Shown here: in pieces, positions 10,621-22,300 of the stretch
How the letters are laid out: every line of letters starts with the position of its first letter
How positions within the stretch are numbered: the first letter of the stretch is position 1
Assembly: GCA_020698575.1 (NCBI GenBank)
Contig: CM036255.1
Coordinates: forward strand, 33,503,911-33,567,910
Direction of reading: 5' to 3'
Length of the DNA: 64,000 bases
DNA from: Bostrychus sinensis
Taxonomy: Eukaryota > Chordata > Actinopteri > Gobiiformes > Eleotridae
The notes under the pieces: model-generated
Seen by the model: only the letters and a program-made list of their open reading frames with translations
Database searches by the model: none
Told to the model about the DNA's origin: nothing
Program-made: the position numbers and the translations under genes

Positions 10621-12282
10621 AGTGTCTGCAGTGTAATGTATAATCTGTAATGTGGCCCTGTCTGAGTCCGGGACACTCACTGTAAGGAGAGCTTTAGTCT
10701 GGTCCCTGAAGTCAGAGCCGTCACAACTGTGTAGGCAAGGTCGGTCATTTCCTGGGGCCCAGAGCTGAATGGAGGCCCCCCAGGACGGTCGTTTGTCTGT
10801 ACAACAAACCACTGAAGTGACGCTGCCTCCTAAAATTGCCATAAACCATAAATTGGAGCCAGCATAAAATATTGTTTACCATCAAAAATGCTCCAGAAAA
10901 CAGAAAATCACATGTTTTGTTCAGATTTAGCTGGGGCAGGACTCCTGGAGCCCCCCTGCCTTGTACTGTCCCACATATTCCTCTTTCTGTCGCATTCAGG
11001 ATACGTGGCATAAGGAGCGCTTACATTAAAGCTTAGTAAAGTTTTATGAAATGCTCCTTGTTATGAGGTGGGATTTACAAGAAAATGGAGCCCATAAAAG
11101 TCCTCTGTAGCTCCTCTTGCCTTGGGCCCCTGTAGTGTTTAGAAAATGCTTCTGTGGAGGCTTTAACTCTGAAAACCCCAGAGTGAACAGAGTCTGGAGC
11201 CGGTCCAGGTGCCTGCGTGGACACTAACGGAGCACACACGAGATAAGAGCTGAAACCACAGGAGGAGCTGCAGTGTGGGAGTCACCTCTGAAACTAAAAA
11301 CACTTTACTCAGACTGACAAACAACATCAAACTGAACACAGTCACAGATTTGCTCTGTGCTTTTGTGTTGACTTAAGTGAGTGTGTAGTCAGTATTTCAA
11401 TGGGAGCCTGCGTAAGCTGTTATTAAAGGTTTCAGACAGATCTGAACAGTCTCATTACTTGTTTATAAGTGGACGTCTGCTTGCAAACTCAACAACGTCC
11501 GTCTTGTTTCGAGCTCACACCAAAAGAAACACGAGTGACTAAAGGGAGCGTTCATGTGCTGCGTTTGTCTGCGCGCGACGGCGACACCAATTTTCAAAGA
11601 CTTCAGCGTAGTTTTGAGCTGATTTGAAGTTAACTTTATTCAAATATGGACAAGATTTTGTTATTAGACACTGGAGAGGAACCTCCCGGCCCTCGTCAGT
11701 GACACAACAACAGCAAACTGAGCTCAGAAAAGATGTTTCGTCACTTTTGGTCTGTTTTCGTCTGTTCTCAGTCTGGTGGTGTTGTGTGGTTTCAGGTTTG
11801 TTCAGCGTCGCCTGCATCCAGTTACGTCTGACGCTGACTGACGTTAGCCTAATGCTGCGCTACGTTTGCAACATCTCAACCTTTTTATCACAGTTTTACA
11901 GTGGCAGCGGCGCCATGCGAGTCTTTGTGAGCGGGTAAAAGAAATGATTCAGTTCAGTTTTATTTGTATAGCTCAGTATCACAACAACAGTCTCCTCAAA
12001 GGCTTCAGTTCAGTTCAGTTCAGTTTATTTGCCATTTGCAGTAAAAACAAACCAAATTGGAAAACAGCTGCATGAGCTCTAGTGCACTGTCAAAATTAGC
12101 AGACAAAACATAAAAACAGGGGGTTAAAACATAAACACATAAAACATAGACACCTAAAACAAACAAATACTAAAAAAAATAAATACTAACAAGTACAGCA
12201 ATAAAAGATTAAATACAAATACAAAAAGGTTCATATCAGGTCAAAGTGCATTGTTCAAAGTTGTCACAGTTAATCAAACATA
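10621..12282. other. Intergenic stretch, no gene seen
   Basis: No open frame with recognisable protein features. CAGTTCAGTTTTATTTGTATAG at about 11950 is a common teleost repeat end and starts a repeat-like AT-rich section. Confidence 0.45.
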
Positions 12283-12382
12283 AACACACAATCAACACAA
12301 ACAATAACTACACTAAACTAAACAGAGCCCGGACACTGGGACCCTCCTTCTCTTAAGGAAAAACTCCTAAAAAAACAGCTCC
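12283..12382 (-). repeat. Dispersed teleost repeat, copy 1
   Basis: The reverse complement contains TTAGGAGTTTTTCCTTA, then GAAGGAGGGTC and TAGTGTAGTTATTGTTTGTG. The same order appears on the plus strand at 47667-47780. It is a repeat shared inside the window; its family was not determined. Confidence 0.75.
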
Positions 12383-13269
12383 ACTTTTACAAGAAATTTG
12401 ACTTAAAAATGTAATTTATTTAAACTTCGTGAAAAGTGTTCATTCAAGTAATAAAGTTAAGTTGTGGATGAGAGAATCAGAGACCATGAGTGAAGTCGAC
12501 CTGACAAAAATAGGGGATGCAGTCTTTTTTTGTAATAGAACGATCCTCTGAGTCATGGACCATGACCAATGTGGACTGGGTTGTGTTTTACATATGAAGC
12601 TTTTAGTACAGCTGAACATTTTTATTTCTAAATTTATCTTTTGGGACACACTTTTTGTTATTTTTGCACACACAGACACCTCCTACAGTCTGGAAAACAT
12701 CAGATACTTTCAAAATCTCTGTCAGGTTAATTTCACCTGGAAGCTCCCCCACAGACGCAGCAGAGCATTATGAGAAGAATGGCTTTTCCATGAAATCCTG
12801 CAGCAGACTGAAACTGAAACCAAAAGTGCAGGAGAGATAATCCCAGATCAGTTGTGTGTGGGTTTCAGAGCCATAAGAGGATCTGAACTCTGCTCAGGTG
12901 TTTGTCAGCGAGGGGGCTGAGCTCAGTGACTAAACCTGAAACTGGTGATGCTGGCTGTGTGCTAATGACTTTAACGACCGCAGAGAACATGATGTCAGGA
13001 AACAGAGAACTTCCAAAACACCATTATACACTCTCACAGAGAATCCAGCCCACTCAACTGTCAGTTCAGCACTGCGGCAGTATCTGACACTCCTCCCTCT
13101 AAAAGCATGTGTGCAATAACAAAAACACTCCAACGCTGTTCTCCCGATGCTGTTGTGAAATGTGTACAGACCATTATTATGTTTTGATTGTGGGCAAGTG
13201 TTCATCTTGTGACACAAGTGGCTGAAAGGAGCTGCTTTTGGTTTTACAGACCGCAGAGTTGTGCAACTC
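12383..13269. other. Intergenic stretch, no gene seen
   Basis: Small open frames on both strands show no domain or motif. Confidence 0.4.
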
Positions 13270-13426
13270 CCAGCCACCTGAAAAAGTACCGACACATTTC
13301 TGGCCCTGGAATTTTGGAGCACTCTTCTTTTGCACAGATCTGCAGCTCCTTGATGTCAGGAGGATTGCTTGTCGTTACTCTGGTTCTCAGTTTTTCCACA
13401 AATTCCCAGACATATGGTTCTGGCCT
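13270..13426 (-). mobile_element. Tc1-like transposase fragment (C-terminal part)
   Basis: The minus strand reads YVWEFVEKLRTRVTTSNPPD and continues IKELQICAKEECSKIP. This resembles the region near the end of Tc1-type transposases (PPD...ELEIICKEEW). A homologous fragment lies at 63860-63973. No complete frame or terminal repeats were seen. Confidence 0.6.
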
Positions 13427-13478
13427 GGACTCAGGTCAGGACTCAGGTCAGGACTCAGGTCAGGACTCAGGTCAGGAC
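13427..13478 (+). repeat. 12-bp tandem repeat (GGACTCAGGTCA, about 4 copies)
   Basis: Four copies start immediately at the edge of the Tc1 transposase fragment. A similar 12-bp array, GGTCTGGACTCA, starts at the same point of the homologous fragment at 63974. Confidence 0.9.
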
Positions 13479-13821
13479 ATCATTTATGCCTCTGCCTCTG
13501 ATATCAGGGGCTGTGTAAAGAAAGCTGTGTGTTTAAGATGACTCCGTCTGAAGATGCCTCTCTCCTGAGGCCAGAGACTTGGAAAAGAAAACAGAAGTGA
13601 AGCTTTTAAAAAGGCATTTCCCTGAGGCGTGGAACAAACTGAATCTGAAGCCAAAGTAAAGAGAGATAATCCCAGAACTATTACTGCTACAATAGACTGT
13701 GTTTCATCTGAAGCCACGTCTTTATTTATACAAAAATGCATTGATGAAATGTGATAAAAGCATGCATCAGCGTCTTCGTGTGAATAGGGCGGACTCTGGC
13801 TGTTTTTCAGGTGATAAAATC

Positions 13822-14047
13822 CTATTTTAGTAACATGTTTAATATGTGGAATAAAACCAAGCCCAGGTTTTCCACTTGTGGTGACGGATTTAAGGAAAAT
13901 GCCTGTAATTTAGACGGAAGTTTCTCTCTCTGAGCCTCGGGGCCAAGGATTAAAACTTCAGTTTTGTCCTGGTTAAGCTGTAAAACGTTTTCTGCCATCC
14001 AGGATTTAATATCTAAAATACAGTTAAAGAGGGCATCCATTGGTCTC
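13822..14047 (-). mobile_element. L2-like LINE reverse-transcriptase fragment
   Basis: The minus frame reads IKSWMAENVLQLNQDKTEVL, then ILGPEAQREKL and PSPQVENLG. This is the segment after the catalytic YADD block in fish L2-type LINEs. The 5' side is interrupted at 14048 by the palindromic element. Confidence 0.8.
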
Positions 14048-14049
14048 TA

Positions 14050-14282
14050 GATGGTGAAACTTGGTATCAAAACAATATCAGTAGTATTGAAACCTTTTCC
14101 TCTGATGAGATTCTGTAGAAACACAGAGGAAGTTTACTTCATGTCTCCTGATGACAGAGCCAAGAGGGAGCATATGCAAATGAAAAAAACAAACAGGATA
14201 GATCTGTGTTTCTACGGAATCTCATCAGAGGAAAAAGTTTCAATACTACTGATATTTTTTTTCTATACCAAGTTTGAACATC
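14050..14282. mobile_element. Palindromic TA-flanked MITE (233 bp)
   Basis: Terminal inverted repeats of about 80 bp (left 14050-14128, right about 14199-14282) begin GATGGTGAAACTTGG and GATGTTCAAACTTGG. They enclose a loop of roughly 70 bp. TA flanks both sides (14048-14049 and 14283-14284), as for Tc1/mariner-type insertion. A transcript would fold into a long hairpin. Confidence 0.8.
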
Positions 14283-14920
14283 TAAAGGGACCTTTAATGT
14301 TCCTTTGCATGAATCAAATCAATAACAGAATAAATCATACACACTACTGGTTTTAACTTACAGCTGAGAATTTGCTCCACAGTTAGTTTTTCATTCAGTC
14401 TGATTGTGTTTATGATTGTAGATGAATTATCTCACCATAGGTATCAGAAAAATCACTCAGGCAGCGAGCCAGGTGATGTTCAGACCCAGTGTCATCTGAA
14501 CGGCTCCTTAAACATCTACCCCCAACATCAGCTTTGCCTGTGTCCTTCCATTTCCTGATTACCACCTTAAATACTTGTTCTCCTGGTTGAATGCACCTGT
14601 CTCTAAAGTCCAAGGCATAACTAACTAATCTAACAAGTTTAGTGTTGCCAAGAATCCATTTTGAGAAGTTACATGAATTCAAATCAGCAAACTTATAAAG
14701 GTGTCCAAATATTTGCACAGGCATTGTTTTATATTTCATTTACTTCCATCCTCCTAAAAACTGCTGTAGTAAAAACTGTTGTTAGGAAAACTCCCTAGAA
14801 CTCAGATGTCACTAGAAAATAAATGACATGATCTTTTTTTGCGAAGACAGAGTAAATTATTAAGCAACCTCAGAGGAGAGCCCACTTTTACATATGACTG
14901 TACCATTACTGTTACTATTA

Positions 14921-15541
14921 CCGTATTTTCCGGACTATAAGTCTCACTTTTTCCATCGTCTGTCTAAGGTGTGACGTATACTCAGGTGTGACTTATATAT
15001 TAAAATATTTCAGGTGTTGGTTAGAGGGCGCTCTAGGCTTGTGTACCAGCATCTGCTGCACCTGTACCACTGACAATTTAAAATGTAAACATTACCACTA
15101 ACAACTTAGGCTATAAAGACAACTGAGAAAGAGCGGAATAATTGGAAATGGAACTGATGCTGAGTCTGACGACAGCCACGCAGAGGAGGAAGCGGCGCTT
15201 CGTCTACCTCCGGAGTTGGCGGAGTTGTTCAGAAGCGACACCGAGGATGAAGAATTTAAAGGATTTAGTGATTAGGAGTGAGATGGTGAGTTTGGTGAAC
15301 TTGTTATATTATGTTCTTTATGCTATAGTTATGTGAATAACTGTTAATATATTACGTTAACATACGAGACACCTATTCAGTTCGTTGTTTATGCTTCATG
15401 TAGCTGAATAACCATCAATGTGTTACGTTAGCATAGCGCACACCTATTCAGCTGTTGTTCTCTATTCTATTATTACTATAACTTGTCTTTCAACATGAAA
15501 TGTCTGCTCTTGGTGTCGGATTTTGTAAAATAAATTTCCCC
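14921..15541 (+). mobile_element. TA-flanked DNA transposon relic, copy 1 (3' truncated)
   Basis: Starts CCGTATTTTCCGGACTATAA after TA and is almost identical to 54133-54740. It keeps an acidic open stretch reading ESDDSHAEEEAALRLPPELA, then ELFRSDTEDEEFKGFSD and a stop. That looks like a piece of a transposase-associated protein. The final ~110 bp with the right terminal repeat is missing. Confidence 0.75.
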
Positions 15542-17280
15542 GAATACAACAACATGGGTTACTGGGTCAACGAGCGGGAAATTCAACCACCAACCTGTGG
15601 TCAGTGTTTAATTTCCTGCACCACAGCGTCATTGACTCTGACAGTAAACTCTGAGCCAGGTCTTTGTCCTTCAGCCTCACACAGGACAGAGTCACCATTG
15701 TCCTGGGAGTTACTGTGTCTGACTGAAGCATGAGTCAACAGAAAATCACAAAGCCACACAGAATCACAGAGACCACGATACAAGGGACTTTTTTTTTTAA
15801 TATTACCTCCTACTCCCCTAACTTTTTAGTCTCACCTTTCGCCCTTAGAACAAAAAAATCCACCAATAAAGACTGCCATTGAAAACATTTGTAATAGTCA
15901 AATTAAAATTTTTTTCAATGATTAACCTCAGTCCTCATCACACACAGCAAAAAATAATTCTGTTTATGAAAGTTAAGCCTTAAATTCCAGTTTGTGTGGT
16001 GCAGACACATCCAGCACAAACCTCTGCCTCTGCTCAGTCTGGGACCTTTTTCTACTTTGCCCTGATGTGCACATCTCTGTAAGAACTACATTTTGGATTT
16101 GTGCTCAGGCAAACACAAACAAACTCATTTCTCAACAAACACTTTCACACCAATTTATGACAAAAACACACCCAAATCATTTTAGTTCAAAACATGTTTT
16201 TATTTTCCTTGTAGGCTTGATCATTTATACAAACACTAATGTGGCCATCTCCACATTTATACCTCTGTCTACCATATATGGGGAAATGGCGCCACCTAGT
16301 GAAAAACAATAAAAACTAAAATTCCAATCCCTCACTGTCATGAATCCATGAAATACTTGATAAAAATGTGAAATTATATTGCAGTGACAGTGTAGAATAA
16401 AAATTTTGTTTTAATGGGACTCAATGGCACAACAAAAAAAGTCTTAGGGGTAAAGTTGTGACTATTTTTAGACACCTTTTTAAGAGGATTTACAAACAAA
16501 AAACAAAAACTGAAATGTAAAAATTCATCCAAAAATACACACTGAGGCAAAGTCTATGCCATTTGAATCAACACAGCAAAAATTATCCTAAAAGAACTGC
16601 TGCAAAACATCAAAAAATGTCTTAGGGTGAAGGAGGGTTACGTGGATTTTTTTCTCTTGTTGCATAAAAAAGCTGTTTAAATGTAAATTTATTTTTAACT
16701 GAGATTATTGAGTAGTTATATTTTTCTGCAAAAACCACAGTGAAGCAGCAGCAGCAGTGTTGCTCTCACAGTAAAGACTTTAATGTTTTGTTAGCGTTAG
16801 CCCTCTGTGCTAACACCAGCGCTGTTATCATTCACACTCCACATGAGACAGAGCTCACACAGCTCCTTTCGTCCTGATGATGGCCGTTTCTCACATCGTC
16901 CAAAATTAAAACCATAAATTAACCAAATAAATAAAACTCACCGCCCAGCCCCACATCACATTATTTAAGGGCTAAAGTAACTTTTCCCTGCCAGCATTTT
17001 TTCAAAAAGTTGCAGCCAGTGCCAGCGTTTTTAGTCTCACAGAAAATGTTGTGCCATAGTTTTATTTAAAGTTTAAATACCAAAAGAAAGAAAGTCTCTT
17101 CTTTCATTAAAAAAAAGTCTTATTATTATTTATTACAAGTTTATTTGTTCTTTCTTTATCAACAGTTGAAGGATGAAGGATCATTTTCAGACAAAAAGCT
17201 GAGAACACCTTTTTTGGTAAAACGTTGCATTTTGTCCTGATGCCAGAAGATTCCTCTTTGCTTTGTTTCCATGGAGCTAA
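15542..17280. other. AT-rich intergenic stretch
   Basis: No gene was recognised. Weakly complementary blocks near 15800-15840 and 16620-16650 (CCTCC...CCCCTAAC against GGGTGAAGGAGGGTTAC) could be ends of a decayed element of about 850 bp. They are too degenerate to call. Confidence 0.35.
16288..16302 (-). promoter_or_regulatory. CTCF-like core motif
   Basis: The minus strand reads TCACTAGGTGGCGCC, matching the CTCF core consensus except at the first base. Motif evidence only. Confidence 0.35.
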
Positions 17281-17554
17281 TACTGTACTGTACTGTACTG
17301 TACTGTACTGTACTGTAGTGTACTGTACTGTAGTGTACTGTACTGTACTGTACTGTACTGTAGTGTACTGTAGTGTACTGTACTGTACTGTACTGTAGTG
17401 TACTGTAGTGTACTGTACTGTACTGTACTGTACTGTAGTGTACTGTAGTGTACTGTACTGTAGTGTACTGTACTGTAGTGTACTGTACTGTACTGTACTG
17501 TACTGTACTGTACTGTAGTGTACTGTACTGTACTGTACTGTACTGTAGTGTACT
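17281..17554 (+). repeat. 5-bp microsatellite (TACTG/TAGTG)n, about 55 copies
   Basis: A pure pentanucleotide array with interspersed TAGTG variants. An open frame of YSTVQ-type residues on the minus strand is a by-product. Confidence 0.97.
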
Positions 17555-17739
17555 CAGACTCTGCAGGATTTTACTCCTGATGTCGGCCTGAGTTTGGGGG
17601 CGTGGCCTGATTATAGGCTTCTCAAAACCCATCTTTTCATGTCTCTGTGGTCATTACTGCCTTTATTACTGCTCCTGGTGAAGCAGCGGCGTCTGTGGAT
17701 GTTTTACCGACGCTCGGCTCAGAGCCACGTCCTGATCGT

Positions 17740-19378
17740 ACTTTAATACTGACACCACTTTAATACTGACACCACTTTAATACTGACACCACTTTAACAC
17801 TGACACCACTTTAATACTGACACCACTTTAATACTGACACCACTTTAACACTGACACCACTTTAATACTGACACCACTTTAATACTGACACCACTTTAAC
17901 ACTGACACCACTTTAACACTGACACCACTTTAACACTGACACCACTTTAACACTGACACCACTTTAATACTGACACCACTTTAACACTGACACCACTTTA
18001 ATACTGACACCACTTTAATACTGACACCACTTTAATACTGACACCACTTTAACACTGACACCACTTTAATACTGACACCACTTTAATACTGACACCACTT
18101 TAACACTGACACCACTTTAACACTGACACCACTTTAACACTGACACCACTTTAACACTGACACCACTTTAACACTGACACCACTTTAACACTGACACCAC
18201 TTTAATACTGACACCACTTTAACACTGACACCACTTTAACACTGACACCACTTTAATACTGACACCACTTTAACACTGACACCACTTTAATACTGACACC
18301 ACTTTAATACTGACACCACTTTAACACTGACACCACTTTAATACTGACACCACTTTAATACTGACACCACTTTAACACTGACACCACTTTAATACTGACA
18401 CCACTTTAACACTGACACCACTTTAACACTGACACCACTTTAATACTGACACCACTTTAACACTGACACCACTTTAATACTGACACCACTTTAATACTGA
18501 CACCACTTTAATACTGACACCACTTTAACACTGACACCACTTTAACACTGACACCACTTTAATACTGACACCACTTTAATACTGACACCACTTTAACACT
18601 GACACCACTTTAATACTGACACCACTTTAATACTGACACCACTTTAACACTGACACCACTTTAATACTGACACCACTTTAATACTGACACCACTTTAACA
18701 CTGACACCACTTTAACACTGACACCACTTTAATACTGACACCACTTTAATACTGACACCACTTTAATACTGACACCACTTTAACACTGACACCACTTTAA
18801 TACTGACACCACTTTAACACTGACACCACTTTAATACTGACACCACTTTAACACTGACACCACTTTAATACTGACACCACTTTAATACTGACACCACTTT
18901 AATACTGACACCACTTTAACACTGACACCACTTTAATACTGACACCACTTTAACACTGACACCACTTTAACACTGACACCACTTTAATACTGACACCACT
19001 TTAACACTGACACCACTTTAATACTGACACCACTTTAATACTGACACCACTTTAACACTGACACCACTTTAACACTGACACCACTTTAACACTGACACCA
19101 CTTTAATACTGACACCACTTTAACACTGACACCACTTTAACACTGACACCACTTTAACACTGACACCACTTTAACACTGACACCACTTTAATACTGACAC
19201 CACTTTAACACTGACACCACTTTAACACTGACACCACTTTAATACTGACACCACTTTAACACTGACACCACTTTAATACTGACACCACTTTAACACTGAC
19301 ACCACTTTAATACTGACACCACTTTAACACTGACACCACTTTAATACTGACACCACTTTAATACTGACACCACTTTAA
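17740..19378 (+). repeat. 17-bp minisatellite (about 96 copies) with a two-state variant
   Basis: The unit is ACTTTAATACTGACACC. Almost every copy differs only by T or C at one position (TTAATACTG or TTAACACTG). The array is therefore a binary string of two unit types. It ends 12 bp before the 21-bp array. Confidence 0.97.
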
Positions 19379-19390
19379 TGAGAAAACAGA

Positions 19391-22300
19391 GGTTGTTTTG
19401 TTTGATGTGTTGGTTGTTTTGTTTGATGTGGTGGTTGTTTTGTTTGATGAGTTGCTTGTTTTGTTTGATATGTTGGTTGTTTTGTTTGATGTGTTGGTTG
19501 TTTTGTTTGATGTGGTGGTTGTTTTGTTTGATGTGTTGGTTGTTTTGTTTGATGTGTTGGTTGTTTTGTTTGATGTGTTGCTTGTTTTGTTTGATGTGTT
19601 GGTTGTTTTGTTTGATGTGTTGGTTGTTTTGTTTGATGTGGTGGTTGTTTTGTTTGATGAGTTGCTTGTTTTGTTTGATGTGTTGGTTGTTTTGTTTGAT
19701 GTGTTGGTTGTTTTGTTTGATGTGGTGGTTGTTCTGTTTGATGTGTTGGTTGTTTTGTTTGATGTGTTGGTTGTTTTGTTTGATGTGTTGCTTGTTTTGT
19801 TTGATGTGTTGGTTGTTTTGTTTGATGTGTTGCTTGTTTTGTTTGATGTGTTGGTTGTTTTGTTTGATGTGTTGGTTGTTTTGTTTGATGTGTTGGTTGT
19901 TTTGTTTGATGTGTTGGTTGTTTTGTTTGATGTGTTGGTTGTTTTGTTTGATGTGTTGGTTGTTTTGTTTGATGTGTTGGTTGTTTTGTTTGATGTGTTG
20001 GTTGTTTTGTTTGATGTGTTGGTTGTTTTGTTTGATGTGTTGGTTGTTTAGTTTGATGTGGTGGTTGTTTTGTTTGATGTGTTGGTTGTTTTGTTTGATG
20101 TGTTGGTTGTTTTGTTTGATGTGTTGGTTGTTTTGTTTGATGTGTTGGTTGTTTTGTTTGATGTGTTGGTTGTTTTGTTTGATGTGTTGCTTGTTTTGTT
20201 TGATGTGTTGGTTGTTTTGTTTGATGTGGTGGTTGTTTTGTTTGATGTGTTGCTTGTTTTGTTTGATGTGTTGCTTGTTTTGTTTGATGTGTTGCTTGTT
20301 TTGTTTGATGTGTTGCTTGTTTTGTTTGATGTGTTGCTTGTTTTGTTTGATGTGTTGGTTGTTTTGTTTGATATGTTGGTTGTTTTGTTTGATGTGTTGG
20401 TTGTTTTGTTTGATGTGTTGCTTGTTTTGTTTGATGTGTTGGTTGTTTTGTTTGATGTGTTGGTTGTTTTGTTTGATGTGTTTGTTGTTTTGTTTGATGT
20501 GTTGGTTGTTTTGTTTGATGTGTTGGTTGTTTTGTTTGATGTGTTGGTTGTTTTGTTTGATGTGTTGGTTGTTTTGTTTGATGTGGTGGTTGTTTTGTTT
20601 GATGTGTTGCTTGTTTTGTTTGATGTGTTGCTTGTTTTGTTTGATGTGTTGCTTGTTTTGTTTGATGTGTTGCTTGTTTTGTTTGATGTGTTGCTTGTTT
20701 TGTTTGATGTGTTGGTTGTTTTGTTTGATGTGTTGGTTGTTTTGTTTGATATGTTGGTTGTTTTGTTTGATGTGTTGGTTGTTTTGTTTGATGTGTTGCT
20801 TGTTTTGTTTGATGTGTTGGTTGTTTTGTTTGATGTGTTGGTTGTTTTGTTTGATGTGTTGCTTGTTTTGTTTGATGTGTTGGTTGTTTTGTTTGATGTG
20901 TTGCTTGTTTTGTTTGATGTGTTGCTTGTTTTGTTTGATGTGTTGCTTGTTTTGTTTGATGTGTTGCTTGTTTTGTTTGATGTGTTGCTTGTTTTGTTTG
21001 ATGTGTTGCTTGTTTTGTTTGATGTGTTGCTTGTTTTGTTTGATGTGTTGCTTGTTTGTTTGATGTGTTGCTTGTTTTGTTTGATGTGTTGCTTGTTTTG
21101 TTTGATGTGTTTGTTGTTTTGTTTGATGTGTTGCTTGTTTTGTTTGATGTGTTGCTTGTTTTGTTTGATGTGTTGGTTGTTTTGTTTGATGTGTTGGTTG
21201 TTTTGTTTGATGTGTTGGTTGTTTTGTTTGATGTGTTGGTTGTTTTGTTTGATGTGTTGGTTGTTTTGTTTGATGTGTTGGTTGTTTTGTTTGATGTGTT
21301 GGTTGTTTTGTTTGATGTGTTGGTTGTTTAGTTTGATGTGGTGGTTGTTTTGTTTGATGTGTTGGTTGTTTTGTTTGATGTGTTGGTTGTTTTGTTTGAT
21401 GTGTTGGTTGTTTTGTTTGATGTGTTGGTTGTTTTGTTTGATGTGTTGGTTGTTTTGTTTGATGTGGTGGTTGTTTTGTTTGATGTGTTGGTTGTTTTGT
21501 TTGATGTGTTGGTTGTTTTGTTTGATGTGTTGGTTGTTTTGTTTGATGTGTTGGTTGTTTTGTTTGATGTGTTGGTTGTTTTGTTTGATGTGTTGCTTGT
21601 TTTGTTTGATGTGTTGGTTGTTTTGTTTGATGTGGTGGTTGTTTTGTTTGATGTGTTGCTTGTTTTGTTTGATGTGTTGCTTGTTTTGTTTGATGTGTTG
21701 CTTGTTTTGTTTGATGTGTTGCTTGTTTTGTTTGATGTGTTGCTTGTTTTGTTTGATGTGTTGGTTGTTTTGTTTGATATGTTGGTTGTTTTGTTTGATG
21801 TGTTGGTTGTTTTGTTTGATGTGTTGCTTGTTTTGTTTGATGTGTTGGTTGTTTTGTTTGATGTGTTGGTTGTTTTGTTTGATGTGTTTGTTGTTTTGTT
21901 TGATGTGTTGGTTGTTTTGTTTGATGTGTTGGTTGTTTTGTTTGATGTGTTGGTTGTTTTGTTTGATGTGTTGGTTGTTTTGTTTGATGTGGTGGTTGTT
22001 TTGTTTGATGTGTTGCTTGTTTTGTTTGATGTGTTGCTTGTTTTGTTTGATGTGTTGCTTGTTTTGTTTGATGTGTTGCTTGTTTTGTTTGATGTGTTGC
22101 TTGTTTTGTTTGATGTGTTGGTTGTTTTGTTTGATGTGTTGGTTGTTTTGTTTGATATGTTGGTTGTTTTGTTTGATGTGTTGGTTGTTTTGTTTGATGT
22201 GTTGCTTGTTTTGTTTGATGTGTTGGTTGTTTTGTTTGATGTGTTGGTTGTTTTGTTTGATGTGTTGCTTGTTTTGTTTGATGTGTTGGTTGTTTTGTTT

